The position numbers and the translations under genes were made by a program. A model generated the notes under the pieces. It made no database searches, had not been told where the DNA came from, and was given only the letters and a program-made list of their open reading frames with translations. Positions 1-9,900 of a stretch of 64,000 nucleotides of DNA are shown piece by piece. This DNA is from Acinetobacter pseudolwoffii (GTDB lineage: Bacteria > Pseudomonadota > Gammaproteobacteria > Pseudomonadales > Moraxellaceae), in the NCBI RefSeq assembly GCF_002803605.1, contig NZ_PHRG01000009.1:1-64000 (forward strand). Direction: 5' to 3'. Position 1 is the first letter of the stretch; the number at the start of each line of letters is the position of its first letter.

Positions 1-282
1 CAAGAATTAAAAATTAGATTGAAAGATCAAGGTATTGATTTAATTACTTATCATCGGAAGAATATGCAGGCTATTCAACTCTGTGCATCAGATGAATATC
101 ACCTAAGACAACGCAATAAAATAGAAACATTATTCAGCTTATTGAAGGGGCAATACAATTTAGTGACGAGTAAAGCACGTAGTCTTCATGGATTTCTGAG
201 TGGAATTTACGCCTCACTATGTGCATATCAATTAACCCATCGAAATAAGCCAACAATTCAAATTAAGGAATCATCGGCTTAA
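1..282 (+). CDS. IS982-family transposase, C-terminal part (cut by window start)
   Basis: The reading frame is open from base 1 to a TAA at 280-282, so the N-terminus lies outside the window. The translated end (KIETLFSLLKGQYNLVTSKA, then a hydrophobic tail) matches the C-terminal part of IS982-type DDE transposases, whose last catalytic glutamate sits in an 'RNKIET' context as seen here. The frame is intact as far as visible, so this may be the end of a complete insertion sequence. It lies at the distal end of the capsule gene cluster, a common place for insertion sequences. Confidence 0.8.
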   Translation, partial: QELKIRLKDQGIDLITYHRKNMQAIQLCASDEYHLRQRNKIETLFSLLKGQYNLVTSKARSLHGFLSGIYASLCAYQLTHRNKPTIQIKESSA

Positions 283-296
283 GCAGGATTCGGGTT
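1..296 (+). mobile_element. IS982-family insertion sequence, right end
   Basis: The transposase frame ends at 282. It is followed at once by a sequence that reads ACCCGAATCCTGCTTAAGCC on the opposite strand (about 276-295), which has the ACCC-start look of an IS982-family terminal inverted repeat. The exact outer base and any target duplication cannot be fixed because the left end is outside the window. Confidence 0.6.
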
Positions 297-480
297 ATTT
301 AATCTAAAATTTATATAAGAATCTTATTGATATTTACTTAAAATATTTATATTTTTCAAACAGATAAGACCTTATTGATATTTCTACGAGATAAATCCAA
401 AAAAATTGGACAGCTTTAAAAGTAAACTACTTTATTTTTAGAATATTGATGGTGTTTATTGTCAGTATGAAACACTAAAG

Positions 481-520
481 AAAAAAATAAAAAGAGGCAG
501 AAAATTCACCTCTTATAAAG
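481..520 (-). terminator. Terminator of the capsule operon
   Basis: On the minus strand a 6-bp stem (AAGAGG/CCTCTT, 492-497 with 509-514) is followed by a long T-rich run. It lies about 50 bp after the last leftward capsule gene and would end that operon before the insertion sequence. Confidence 0.6.
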
Positions 521-568
521 TATTGATTTATGCTTCAAGGTGGAGGTATTTCTATATGAGTTAGGTCA

Positions 569-1522
569 CTATACATCTATACTATAAAAGTCATGCACAA
601 TCGCACGAGCACCAAAACTTTCTTTTTGATTAATCAGTCCTGTATTTAAAAACTTTCCTTCTTTTTCATTTGAGATACCAAAATCAAATATCTTAGTAGA
701 CTTGATATTTTTATTGATTAAAAAATCGATTAGAATATCTAAGGCTCTTTCTTCCCTTCCCTTATCATTACTGGCTAAATACTGTAAATGGACTACTTTC
801 TCAGTTTCAAAAGTCACTGCTGCTGCAACAATCTGACTTTCAAAACAACATTTATAAGCCCTTATGTTATTAGGGAATCTACTTTTTAATAAATCTATTT
901 CCGTTTCATTATGAACTGGCTTTTGATGATGATGTTGACCTAAGACTTCACGAATAACTTCCCAGACTATGCTTGGCTGTTCGACTTCTTCATAAGTTAA
1001 TCCAGATTTTTTTGCTTTATTGATTGCCCATTTTTTAGATTTTGAATAGTAAATTTTTTCCTGTAAGTTAATAGAAGTACTAATATCCCGACGATAGAGC
1101 CTTGCTTCATTTAGAAATAAAGCATATAAATCCTCTTGAGCAGGATAATGATGATAAATATTAGGTATGCATTTATATATAATTTTTTTAATATAGTTCT
1201 CTTTTAAAAAACCTTTTAACTGAGAAAAAAGACTTAACATATCAATAGCACGACAATCCCTATCAATCAAAAAACCACCAAATGTTAAGCCTTGATGACT
1301 ATAAAAAATATTATCTTTAATATTTCCAGGCAATAAAGCCACGATTTTATCTTTATCATTTTTAAACATTAAAGAAAAGTCTTCAAATCGATCAGAATGG
1401 TAGTCCATAAAATTCCGATTAAACATGAAATGATAATTTTTACAGTTTAATAAAAAATCATTCCATACTTCTTTATCAGCATCTTCATATTTTTTTATTT
1501 GAAAACTTACAGCTTCTTTCAC
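569..1522 (-). CDS. GNAT/FemAB-like acyltransferase in capsule locus
   Basis: About 317 residues, soluble, no signal peptide. The C-terminal half (around residues 150-300, with a run of the kind KWAINKAKKSG and later HLQYLASNDKGREERA) resembles the duplicated GNAT fold of FemAB-like proteins that transfer acyl or aminoacyl groups. In this locus it may acylate an amino sugar, but that is inference. I prefer the GTG start at 1522: AAGGAG lies 6 bases upstream of it, whereas the upstream ATG at 1540 has no ribosome binding site. It is the last gene of the leftward capsule operon and is very AT-rich, like the neighbouring glycosyltransferases. Confidence 0.6.
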   Translation of the reverse strand: MKEAVSFQIKKYEDADKEVWNDFLLNCKNYHFMFNRNFMDYHSDRFEDFSLMFKNDKDKIVALLPGNIKDNIFYSHQGLTFGGFLIDRDCRAIDMLSLFSQLKGFLKENYIKKIIYKCIPNIYHHYPAQEDLYALFLNEARLYRRDISTSINLQEKIYYSKSKKWAINKAKKSGLTYEEVEQPSIVWEVIREVLGQHHHQKPVHNETEIDLLKSRFPNNIRAYKCCFESQIVAAAVTFETEKVVHLQYLASNDKGREERALDILIDFLINKNIKSTKIFDFGISNEKEGKFLNTGLINQKESFGARAIVHDFYSIDV

Positions 1523-1601
1523 CGTAATCTCCTTTATCATTATAAATTTTTATAAGGTATAAAATTTAAATAATATTTTTAATAATTATTATTAAAAAAT
1601 C

Positions 1602-2756
1602 TTAAAATTTATTAATTCCTAGTATTTGTAATAATCTATAATTGATCAAATCCGCATTAAAATTTTTTTTAGCATACAGAAATCCTTGATATCCCATCTT
1701 ATTTACTTGTTCAGGATGCTCTATAAAATAAATCATCTTTTTTACTAATGCAGCTACATCCCATTTTGGAATAAGAAAACCAGTCACCCCATCTACTACA
1801 GTCTCATTACAGCCTGGAACATCAGTGGTAATCACTGGGCGTCCTATAGCCATCGCTTCTTGTGTACTGCGAGGCACACCTTCACGATAATAGGATGGCA
1901 ATACAAATACTGTGCTATTACTTATTCTTTGAGCAACATCTTTGACGAATCCATCATATTCTATAATACCCATTTCTATCAATCGATCTATTTCTGCCTG
2001 TTTTAAACCTGTAGGATTTTCTGAATCTAAGCAGCCTATAATTTTAAATGATACTTCAGGATATTTTTTTTTAATTATTTTAGCAGCTTCTAGATATTCA
2101 AATATACCTTTTTCAGCAATTAGTCTAGCTATAAAAATAAAAGATATTTCTTTTTGATCATCCCATTTTTTATAACCAAAATCTTGCAAATTAAGACCAA
2201 TAGGTCCCAAAACTTCAATTGCATTCTTTTTATGCGGAAGATTATAACGATGAACGAGATCTTTAGGATCATCATGATTTAAAAAAATAATTTTATCTAA
2301 GTATGGAAATGCAAGTCGATATAAAGAGACTTGTATAAAGCGGATCAACTTAGCTTTAAAACTTTGACCGTATTTATGTATTGTAAAAGGTGAGCCTAAG
2401 CCCTCGATCATGCCATAAATATAAGGAACCTTCATCTTATAAGCAGCCAAAGTTGCATAAATAACGGGTTTTGTTGAATATGAAAATACGATATCAGGTT
2501 GAATTTCCTTTATTTTATGAGTCAATTGGTAAGTTGAACGTAGATCAGATAGTGGATTTAGTCCTCCACGACTAAGTTGATAAGTAATAGGAATTACCCC
2601 AAGATTTTTAATAATATCTAGCCACTGATCATCATATTCTGATACAAAAGCATAAACCTGATGACCATGCTCTAAACATGCAAAAATAAAATCTTTACGG
2701 AAATTATAAAGGTTATAAGCAGTAGAACCTATAATAGCAATTTTTTTAGTTATCAT
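1602..2756 (-). CDS. Glycosyltransferase family 4
   Basis: 384 residues with the two-domain GT-B layout. The N-terminal domain begins IAIIGSTAYNLYNFRKDF. The C-terminal nucleotide-sugar domain carries the family 4 EX7E pair (E292 and E300, in REGVPRSTQEAMAIGRPVI) and the PGCNETV loop. Family 4 enzymes are retaining transferases that add a sugar from a nucleotide donor to the lipid-linked repeat unit at the inner face of the cytoplasmic membrane. It resembles PglA/CapM-type enzymes, but the sugar cannot be told. The start ATG overlaps the stop of the upstream GT2 gene (ATGA), indicating translational coupling in the capsule operon. Confidence 0.85.
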   Translation of the reverse strand: MITKKIAIIGSTAYNLYNFRKDFIFACLEHGHQVYAFVSEYDDQWLDIIKNLGVIPITYQLSRGGLNPLSDLRSTYQLTHKIKEIQPDIVFSYSTKPVIYATLAAYKMKVPYIYGMIEGLGSPFTIHKYGQSFKAKLIRFIQVSLYRLAFPYLDKIIFLNHDDPKDLVHRYNLPHKKNAIEVLGPIGLNLQDFGYKKWDDQKEISFIFIARLIAEKGIFEYLEAAKIIKKKYPEVSFKIIGCLDSENPTGLKQAEIDRLIEMGIIEYDGFVKDVAQRISNSTVFVLPSYYREGVPRSTQEAMAIGRPVITTDVPGCNETVVDGVTGFLIPKWDVAALVKKMIYFIEHPEQVNKMGYQGFLYAKKNFNADLINYRLLQILGINKF

Positions 2757-3622
2757 TCTTTTAATCTTCCTATAATTTCTAATTGTGAAGCATAAAAATT
2801 TCTATCTTCTTTAGAAACAGCAGTCATCCTACGTTGATTTAAAATCTGCATTAAATTCAAAAAACTTAATATTTTTACAATCATTTTTTTTATTTCAAAT
2901 TTCAAAACAATCTTATTTTTATCGAGGTCAGATATAATATTGTTATAATATTTTTTAATCAATTCTATTTGAGTATTATAACCAAGAATCATTTTTTCTT
3001 TTTTTATATTTTCTACTTCTCGGTAAAAATATAAAGGCTCTTGTATAACCAAATAATTAAAATCATTTTTTATCGCTGCTGAGAGCCATAATTCATAATC
3101 CTCAGCTAAGCAATTAGTTTCTTGATAAGGATTTCTTTGACACCACGCCTTACGCGCGAGCAGTGAAGCATGTAATAAATTTGTCAAACCTTGTAAAATT
3201 TCTTTGGGTTGCATTTGATGATTAGAATAAATTCTTTTCCCTAAAATTTCATTTTTATTTCCAATCGAATACAAGCTGGTTACCACTAAATTAATCTCTG
3301 GATTTTCATTCAAGACTTTTATCTGTTTTTCCAACCGATCTACTGCCATTAAATCATCAGCATCCATACGTGCGATAAAGTCATATTTTGCCTCATTAAT
3401 AATCTGATTTAAGCGATAAGGTAATCTTCTATTGCATCCATCAGTAATAATACGAATCCGAGGATCGACAAATGACTGGGCTATCGCTAAAGACCGGTCT
3501 GTTGATCCATCATCTACCAGTATCAATTCCCAATTTTGAAAAGTTTGAGCCAGTACTGACTTAATCGCATCTTCCAAGTATTTTTCTGCATTAAAAAATG
3601 GAATTCCTATAGAAATATACAT
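2753..3622 (-). CDS. Glycosyltransferase family 2
   Basis: 289 residues. A GT-A fold is indicated by ISIGIPFFNAEKYL at the N-terminus, DDGSTD at 37-42 and the metal-binding MDADD at 86-90. These are the nucleotide-sugar and divalent-metal motifs of inverting family 2 transferases. The C-terminal third is lysine-rich and could contact membrane. AAGGAAG stands upstream of the ATG. It lies 2 bases after wzy and overlaps the GT4 gene by 4 bases, so all three are co-transcribed. Donor and acceptor sugars are unknown. Confidence 0.85.
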   Translation of the reverse strand: MYISIGIPFFNAEKYLEDAIKSVLAQTFQNWELILVDDGSTDRSLAIAQSFVDPRIRIITDGCNRRLPYRLNQIINEAKYDFIARMDADDLMAVDRLEKQIKVLNENPEINLVVTSLYSIGNKNEILGKRIYSNHQMQPKEILQGLTNLLHASLLARKAWCQRNPYQETNCLAEDYELWLSAAIKNDFNYLVIQEPLYFYREVENIKKEKMILGYNTQIELIKKYYNNIISDLDKNKIVLKFEIKKMIVKILSFLNLMQILNQRRMTAVSKEDRNFYASQLEIIGRLKE

Positions 3623-3624
3623 AT

Positions 3625-4767
3625 TTATTCTTCCTTATTATTATTTGAAAATAGTAAAAAAGCTGCCAATAAAAACCAGAAAATAAGCGTTCTTGCACTA
3701 TAAGTGGTAAATCCATATAACATTGGCCCTAACAATATAATTTTGTTTGAAAGTGAAAGTTTCTTGAATATTTGGTATAAAAATATTAAAAATAAAGTTA
3801 TACCTATAATCCCATAATAAAATAAGATACCTAACCAAGTTGAATGAATTTCATTATTGGCAGGGCTATATAACCAATGAGCACCTTGTCCAGCACCAAA
3901 AATTAAATATTGAGGATAATCAAGAAAATTAAGAAGACCGCGCCCTTCTGCTTGACTATTTCTCTGATCGAATCCTTCTATAAATCGTAATACAACATTA
4001 TCAAAAACCCCCATGTTATATAAAAAGTAACATAAAATACTAAAACATACGAATGTTCCAAAAAATACCAATATTCTTTTATCAAGGTCTCCTTTTTGAC
4101 TAAAAATAAATCCTAGAGTTAACATCAAAAAACCAATTGATGCTGATCTTGACATAGTCAATAAAATCAAAAATAAGGCCAACGAATAAACAATTATTTT
4201 TTTAAAGTTGCTTCCAGAAATATATAAATAAATTGCACAGGTACTGAGCACCCAAAATGCCATTTGATTAGGATCATTAAAAAGACCATTGTATCGTGGC
4301 TCAAAATCATAACGACCTAAGTTACTTGCCCAGATAATAATTTCGATGACATAGGAGAAAGGAATAAGAAATAATAGTTTTTCATAGAAAAATTTAACTT
4401 GGACTTGATTTAAGTTTGTCATTAATAAAAAAAATAATAAATTAAATATCCAGTAAACTGTAGACATCATATAACTATAATCTAAAATGATTAAATACCA
4501 AGCAAAATTCACACAAATTGTATATCCTACAAATAATAAAATTATGCTTGAATACTCAATATTTATTTCAGATTTTTTACTAAAAAATAATAGAAGTGCC
4601 CCCATAATAAAAAGGTGACTAAACTGTGGAACCCCACTGGACCAAAAATAAAACTGGGATAAAAAAAATGAAAATAATATAAGATAAATAATAACTTTAT
4701 CTTTTACATTACTATCACTTAAAAAAATAATGTTATTTTTTGAATTACTTTCATTTAAAATAATCAC
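3625..4767 (-). CDS. wzy: Wzy-type polysaccharide polymerase
   Basis: 380 residues, almost entirely hydrophobic, with about ten to twelve predicted membrane segments and a larger polar loop around residues 255-310 (ERFIEGFDQRN...GRGLLNF...GAGQGAHWL...NEIHSTWLGILFYYG). The O-antigen ligase/polymerase family shows a similar periplasmic loop and an H-x-x-W-L-G-I motif. Wzy joins the flipped repeat units block by block on the periplasmic side. As usual for this family, identity rests on topology and context rather than sequence. The start is GTG with AAGGA 8 bases upstream. It is the only polymerase candidate in the locus. Confidence 0.8.
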   Translation of the reverse strand: MIILNESNSKNNIIFLSDSNVKDKVIIYLILFSFFLSQFYFWSSGVPQFSHLFIMGALLLFFSKKSEINIEYSSIILLFVGYTICVNFAWYLIILDYSYMMSTVYWIFNLLFFLLMTNLNQVQVKFFYEKLLFLIPFSYVIEIIIWASNLGRYDFEPRYNGLFNDPNQMAFWVLSTCAIYLYISGSNFKKIIVYSLALFLILLTMSRSASIGFLMLTLGFIFSQKGDLDKRILVFFGTFVCFSILCYFLYNMGVFDNVVLRFIEGFDQRNSQAEGRGLLNFLDYPQYLIFGAGQGAHWLYSPANNEIHSTWLGILFYYGIIGITLFLIFLYQIFKKLSLSNKIILLGPMLYGFTTYSARTLIFWFLLAAFLLFSNNNKEE

Positions 4768-4919
4768 TATACATTCCTTTTATATTATCTAATACCTTAT
4801 TAAGAGCAAAATAATTGATTAATATTTTATATTATTAAATTTATTATTTTTTCTTCAATATATTTAAAACTATTTTCATCTATATAAAATTAATAATATT
4901 AATTAAACTTACTTTGTTA

Positions 4920-5807
4920 TTAAAAATCTTTCTTAATGAGTAACCAGTAAAAAAACCTGAAAAAATCATATGTCAAAATTTCAGATGGATATTCTTTTAA
5001 AATTCCTAGCACTTTTTCTAATGATTTATTTTTGGATATTAACCCTAATTCAAACGCATTTATCCATAAAGCTCTTTTTTTTGCTTTATTAAAAAGTATA
5101 TGATTTTGGTACTCATTTAAAATCATCATTCTTGAATCATGCATGAGAGAGGTTTGCTTATGCATATTATTATCATGTAGCCTGTATTTGGCAAACAGGA
5201 CAGGAAGATAACATAACTCCCCTTCTTGTGCTAAAAGCAACCACATATACCAGTCTTCAATTTTCACCTCAGCATCATAACCACCGATTTTTTTTAAAGC
5301 ATTTGATCTAATCAGTTGTGTCATGGCGGGTAACTCATGCTCTAACAATAAAATTTGTTCAAAACTATAGTTTTTTCTTTTTTTAATTCTATTTTTTACC
5401 TGATTAGAATCATGATCAATAACTGATATTCCTCCAAACACTGCAATACAATTTTTGTTATGCTTTAAAAATTCGGATTGTATTTTTATTTTATCTTCCA
5501 AGATTATATCATCAGAAGCGAGAGAAGAAAAATATTCTCCTTGCGCCCATTCTAAGGCTTCATTCAAGGTTGCACTCAAGCCCTTATTCGGTCGATGCCT
5601 AAATTCAAACCGGGTAAATCGTTTTTCACATCGTGGAATCAGTTCTTGTATTTTTTTTACTGAAGAATCTGTAGATCCATCATCAATGACAATTAACTCA
5701 ATATTCTGATAAGACTGGTTAATGACACTCTGGATACTATCACACACAAATTTTTCATGATTATAACTTGGTATAATGACAGAAACTAAAGCTTGGCCAT
5801 TTATCAT
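4920..5807 (-). CDS. Glycosyltransferase family 2
   Basis: 295 residues. Motifs: VSVIIPSYNHEKF at the N-terminus, DDGSTD at 42-47 and an ASDD metal site at 97-100, typical of inverting GT2 enzymes. The C-terminal part has a hydrophobic aromatic stretch (YDFFRFFYWLLI) that may associate with the membrane. Its ATG overlaps the stop of wzx by 4 bases. A gap of about 150 AT-rich bases separates it from wzy downstream. The sugar it transfers is unknown. Confidence 0.85.
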   Translation of the reverse strand: MINGQALVSVIIPSYNHEKFVCDSIQSVINQSYQNIELIVIDDGSTDSSVKKIQELIPRCEKRFTRFEFRHRPNKGLSATLNEALEWAQGEYFSSLASDDIILEDKIKIQSEFLKHNKNCIAVFGGISVIDHDSNQVKNRIKKRKNYSFEQILLLEHELPAMTQLIRSNALKKIGGYDAEVKIEDWYMWLLLAQEGELCYLPVLFAKYRLHDNNMHKQTSLMHDSRMMILNEYQNHILFNKAKKRALWINAFELGLISKNKSLEKVLGILKEYPSEILTYDFFRFFYWLLIKKDF

Positions 5808-7063
5808 ATTATCTCTCTTTGTTTTAATGATTTAAATATAAAAAAACTGATGACGACCCAATACATTCCATAGTTTATGAGGTGGGCCATTGAAACACCT
5901 TCAAATCCAAAAAGCTGGGTACATACATAGGTCAAAGCAATAAGAGATAAGGTAAATATAATCTCTGTAGAGATGTACAGTTTGGTCATTGCTTTACTGA
6001 GCATCAAATAAGCCAGTATCCAGCTTCCTATTTTTAGTGCATCCCCCATCATTTGCCAAAAGAACAGGCTCTGCATGGGTGCGAAAGATGGACTGAATAA
6101 GACATTGATAATCAAGTCACGCAGCACAAAAATGACTACTCCGCCTGCCACAGCCAGTGGAAAAAGAAATTTATAGCCTAAATAAACTTCTTTCTTAATT
6201 TCATCAATCATCTTGAGTTCTGACAAGCGCGGTAAGTAATAGACTCCCAATGTTGTTGTGACCAGCATCAGGTATACGGTGCTTAGACGGATCATGGCTT
6301 CCCAGTAACCGGCATACGCCAGGCCAAATTCCTGACTTAAATAGGCTCGAATTAAGATTTGCGATAAAGGCACACAGATCGCACTGACCAATGCCATCCA
6401 GATAAAAGAACTAAGTTTTTTAGTAATTTCTAAGTCTATTTTTCCAAACAGAGAGGAAAACTTAAACCAATCCGCTCGATAACACAGAAATAACGTCACT
6501 ATAAACGCAATAGATTGATAAATGGATAATGCAATTAAGGCACCATATAAATGTAATTTTATTGCTAAAATACTCGTAACAATAAGCGCAAATAAACTAC
6601 CCGCAATATTGGCAAGTACCAGCTTTAATATTTCTTTTTTGCCATTGAGTATGGCTAAAAACAGGGTATTAAAATTAAAGAATAATAAAAATACTGCAAA
6701 CCATACAAAAACTGTTTGATATTCAAGTGTATGAAATATATAAAGTGATAGCTGCCTTTGGAAAATTAAAATTAAAAATGCGAACATCAGACTAAATACA
6801 AAAACAATACTGCCTGCTGTTTTCCAGATTGCACGTTGTTTGCTTTCATCTTCATGATATTCAGCAGTATATTTAATGACTGCGGTATTAATTGCACTAC
6901 CCGCAAAAGTAGTCACCATTTGAATAAAATTTTGGAATTGACCTAAAGCTGCATATCCAGTCGGCCCCAGATATACAGCCAGAATTTTATTCAGTACAAA
7001 CAGGGTTATGGTCTTAATCAGGACCGCCGCCCCATTCAGTACACTGGTCTTAAGTAAATTCAT
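5804..7063 (-). CDS. wzx: Wzx-type repeat-unit flippase
   Basis: 419 residues with about 12 membrane helices. It belongs to the MOP/polysaccharide transporter superfamily and is closest in feel to WzxE/O-antigen translocases (N-terminal LLKTSVLNGAAVLIKTITLF, then LAVYLGPTGYAALGQFQNF). It moves the undecaprenyl-linked repeat unit across the inner membrane for Wzy. It starts 1 base before the end of fdtB without a strong ribosome binding site, so translation is probably coupled. Its base composition is nearer to the core genome than that of the genes downstream. Confidence 0.85.
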   Translation of the reverse strand: MNLLKTSVLNGAAVLIKTITLFVLNKILAVYLGPTGYAALGQFQNFIQMVTTFAGSAINTAVIKYTAEYHEDESKQRAIWKTAGSIVFVFSLMFAFLILIFQRQLSLYIFHTLEYQTVFVWFAVFLLFFNFNTLFLAILNGKKEILKLVLANIAGSLFALIVTSILAIKLHLYGALIALSIYQSIAFIVTLFLCYRADWFKFSSLFGKIDLEITKKLSSFIWMALVSAICVPLSQILIRAYLSQEFGLAYAGYWEAMIRLSTVYLMLVTTTLGVYYLPRLSELKMIDEIKKEVYLGYKFLFPLAVAGGVVIFVLRDLIINVLFSPSFAPMQSLFFWQMMGDALKIGSWILAYLMLSKAMTKLYISTEIIFTLSLIALTYVCTQLFGFEGVSMAHLINYGMYWVVISFFIFKSLKQREII

Positions 7064-8179
7064 CTATATTTGAAAACCATTACATAACTGAACAACTTGC
7101 TTTGCTTCATCCATGGATAAAGTAGGCCCTATCGGCAAGCTCAAGACCTGCGCATGAATTTGTTCTGAAATTGGTAAGTTTAAGTTATTCCATGCTTTAT
7201 AAGCTTGCTGCTTATGGGGCGGAATCGGATAATGAATCAATGTCTGTACCCCATGCTCTGCCAAATATTTTTGTAATTCCTCCCGATATCTGGTCTGGAT
7301 CACAAATAAATGCCAAACATGCTGCATATCAGTTGCGGTATTTATATTTTTAAGTGGAAGCACAATGGCTGGATTCTGAATTTCTTTTAAATAGAGATCT
7401 GCAATCTGACGACGATGCTGGTTTTCCTGATCTAAAAATGGCAGTTTTACATTCAGGATAGCCGCCTGAATTTCATCAAGGCGACTATTTACTCCCATGA
7501 CCAGATTTTTATATTTTTCATGTGAGCCATAATTACGTATAGCCTTAAGCATATGGGCCAATTCAGCATCATTGGTGGTAATTGCCCCGGCATCACCCAG
7601 CGCACCCAGGTTTTTTCCTGGATAAAAACTGAAGCCTGAAGCATCTCCCCAATTCCCTGCTTTTTTACCCTCGATTTCAGCGCCATGGGCTTGTGCCGAA
7701 TCCTCTAAAACCAGTAAATTATGTTTCTTGGCAATCGCCATAATTTCTGGCATGGCAGCAAGCTGTCCATATAAATGAACAGGCAAAATTGCCTTTGTTT
7801 TGATGGTAATCGCGGCTTCAATTTTCTTAACATCAATATTGAACGTCTGGATATCCGGTTCGACCAACACCGGTTTCAGATGATTCTGTGAAATTGCCAA
7901 AATACTTGCAATATAGGTATTTGAAGGTACGATCACTTCATCGCCTTCATTCAGTTTACCCAGTTCTTTCCATGCCCGCAGGGTCAGAATTAGAGCATCC
8001 AATCCATTGGCGACCCCTATGGCATACTCTGTACCACAATAATTCGCAAAATTTCGTTCAAAATCCTCTAACTCTTTGCCACAGATATACCAACCAGAAT
8101 CAATGACCTGTGTACAAGCTGCTATAAGTTTGTCACGGTATTGAACATTTATCGCTTTTAGCTCAAGAAAAGGTATCAT
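7064..8179 (-). CDS. fdtB: dTDP-3-amino-3,6-dideoxyhexose transaminase (FdtB/QdtB type)
   Basis: 371 residues of the DegT/DnrJ/EryC1/StrS PLP-dependent sugar aminotransferases. The PLP lysine is K189 in [16 protein letters not shown], with D160 in the [10 protein letters not shown] motif. It converts the dTDP-3-keto-6-deoxyhexose made by FdtA to a 3-amino sugar, using glutamate in known members. The ATG at 8179 is chosen: three codons upstream there is only a TTG at 8188, and GGGA lies about 7 bases before the ATG. It is separated from fdtA by an acyltransferase gene. Sequence alone does not distinguish Fuc3N from Qui3N synthesis. Confidence 0.85.
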   Translation of the reverse strand: MIPFLELKAINVQYRDKLIAACTQVIDSGWYICGKELEDFERNFANYCGTEYAIGVANGLDALILTLRAWKELGKLNEGDEVIVPSNTYIASILAISQNHLKPVLVEPDIQTFNIDVKKIEAAITIKTKAILPVHLYGQLAAMPEIMAIAKKHNLLVLEDSAQAHGAEIEGKKAGNWGDASGFSFYPGKNLGALGDAGAITTNDAELAHMLKAIRNYGSHEKYKNLVMGVNSRLDEIQAAILNVKLPFLDQENQHRRQIADLYLKEIQNPAIVLPLKNINTATDMQHVWHLFVIQTRYREELQKYLAEHGVQTLIHYPIPPHKQQAYKAWNNLNLPISEQIHAQVLSLPIGPTLSMDEAKQVVQLCNGFQI

Positions 8180-8275
8180 TATTATCAATCCCGTATAAAA
8201 ATTTGTTATTCATTTTTTAATTCCACATTTATCAAAACTAATCTATTGATATGAATTAAAGTGAAAACCCCAATA

Positions 8276-9367
8276 TTATTTATTCAGTTCATAATTCTTA
8301 GATTTAAAACTTGGCTCTAATAAAAATTTCTTCATCTTTCTATTTAAAGGCTTTTCAATATATTTATACATTATAAAGCTGGCTATTAAAGTCAAAATAA
8401 ATATAATCAATGAAAACAACATTAAATCTATGTCAAATAAAAACATCTTTTTTATATAATTTAAAACTTGTATTTCCAAAACATGAAGCAAATAAAAACA
8501 AAAACTGATTTCTCCCGCCAAAACCATATATTTATTTGATAAAAACTTAGTAATAATACTTTTTTCATTAACAACATGAGACAATGCAAAAACAAGAATG
8601 ATGGTGGCCATAGGTAACCAATAATAAATTGAGTATCTATAACTGATATCTATCTTGCTATGAAATACAAAGAATAAGATAAAAAGTAAAATCGCTCCTG
8701 ATTCAAATACAAAAGTAGGTATCTTCATTTTAGAGTAATTAACTTTTATTTTCTCATAAAGATCAAACAGGATAATACCAAGTAAAAAATCTGAAAAACG
8801 TACCCATGGTGAAATGTACAGCCAATAGTGATTCTGGTTTTTATCAAGCTGCATATTCAAAACCAGAATACCTATAAGATAAAAAATAAATATATAGCTT
8901 CTTATTTTTTCAGAAATTAAAAATGCAAATGGAAAAAGTAAATAGAAGAACAATTCATCGGAAATGCTCCAGGATGGAGAGTTTAATGAAAAATGAATAT
9001 TTTCTTCTAAAAAAAAGCTTTGTATTAGAAAAATGTGTTGAATTAAGTATCCCCATCCTTGTCCAGACTGGCTAAAGGTCAACAGAAGTACAATTGCCGT
9101 AGTTGCTATATGTACTGGATATACTCTTGCTAAACGAGAAATATAAAATTCTTTTTTTGAAACATTTCCTCTAAAAAACTTTTCTTTATAGTTATAGGAT
9201 AAAATAAATCCGCTTAATATAAAGAAAAAACTGACGCCTAAAAATCCTTCGTCAAAAATACTGTTAAAAATATTTGCATAATGCGTGTCATTTTTTAAAA
9301 AGGCCAAATGACTAAGAAAAACAAATAGCGCAAAAAACATACGCAATGATGTAAGCGGCTTAATCAT
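8276..9367 (-). CDS. Membrane acyltransferase, acyltransferase-3 family
   Basis: About 363 residues with some ten membrane helices. The N-terminal signature is LTSLRMFFALFVFLSHLAF (the family's conserved R and H), followed by GVSFFFILSGFILSYNY and SRLARVYPVH, all diagnostic for acyltransferase family 3. Members move acetyl groups from the cytoplasm onto sugars of lipid-linked or exported glycans. The start at 9367 is preferred because GGAG lies 9 bases upstream, while the in-frame ATGs at 9376 and 9385 lie on or before this site. It occupies the place between fdtA and fdtB where fdtC-like N-acetyltransferases are often found. Confidence 0.8.
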   Translation of the reverse strand: MIKPLTSLRMFFALFVFLSHLAFLKNDTHYANIFNSIFDEGFLGVSFFFILSGFILSYNYKEKFFRGNVSKKEFYISRLARVYPVHIATTAIVLLLTFSQSGQGWGYLIQHIFLIQSFFLEENIHFSLNSPSWSISDELFFYLLFPFAFLISEKIRSYIFIFYLIGILVLNMQLDKNQNHYWLYISPWVRFSDFLLGIILFDLYEKIKVNYSKMKIPTFVFESGAILLFILFFVFHSKIDISYRYSIYYWLPMATIILVFALSHVVNEKSIITKFLSNKYMVLAGEISFCFYLLHVLEIQVLNYIKKMFLFDIDLMLFSLIIFILTLIASFIMYKYIEKPLNRKMKKFLLEPSFKSKNYELNK

Positions 9368-9481
9368 CTCATACATCTCCTTCATATTTATTATTATTTA
9401 AAATTCTATTTTCTGAAGTCTCTCGAGTAACAAAGCCATCATACTTGTGAATTATTTTTCTTAATTTTATAGTCTCATTTT

Positions 9482-9898
9482 CTAAGCAATAAAAGTTTTA
9501 TCTGCTTCTTTTAAAAACTGGTCGTAATTACGGATATAGTCACTTTCATCATAATAATCGCTTGCCAATATTAACAATATGCAATCTTTAGAAAAATCAT
9601 GCATTTCATGCCAAACCATGGGCGGAATTAATAATCCTTTATTGGACTGACTTACGCACACTTCTTGTTTTTCTTTACTGTTATCCATTAATATTTTACA
9701 GCTGCCTTGAATACAAAACCCAATTTGTTGAAGCTCTTTATGTGCATGAAACCCGCGAGGAACATCAGGCTGAGCGCCAAAAATATAGTAGAGCCTCTGT
9801 ATATGAAAGGGGATATTCCGATTGGCTTCAGCGACCACCAAACTGCCACGATGATCTCCCAGATTAGGTAAATCAATCCATTCAATAAGATTCATCAT
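9482..9898 (-). CDS. fdtA: dTDP-4-keto-6-deoxyglucose 3,4-ketoisomerase (FdtA/QdtA type)
   Basis: 138 residues, a single cupin (WxcM-like) domain. The segment VPRGFHAHKELQQ contains the histidine pair (H51, H53) of sugar 3,4-ketoisomerases, and the beta-strand pattern fills the rest. It isomerises the RmlB product to the 3-keto sugar used by FdtB. It begins 2 bases after rmlA. An ATG ATG pair (9898 or 9895) leaves a one-codon uncertainty. FdtA gives the galacto and QdtA the gluco configuration, and the two cannot be told apart here. Confidence 0.85.
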   Translation of the reverse strand: MMNLIEWIDLPNLGDHRGSLVVAEANRNIPFHIQRLYYIFGAQPDVPRGFHAHKELQQIGFCIQGSCKILMDNSKEKQEVCVSQSNKGLLIPPMVWHEMHDFSKDCILLILASDYYDESDYIRNYDQFLKEADKTFIA

Positions 9899-9900
9899 GA

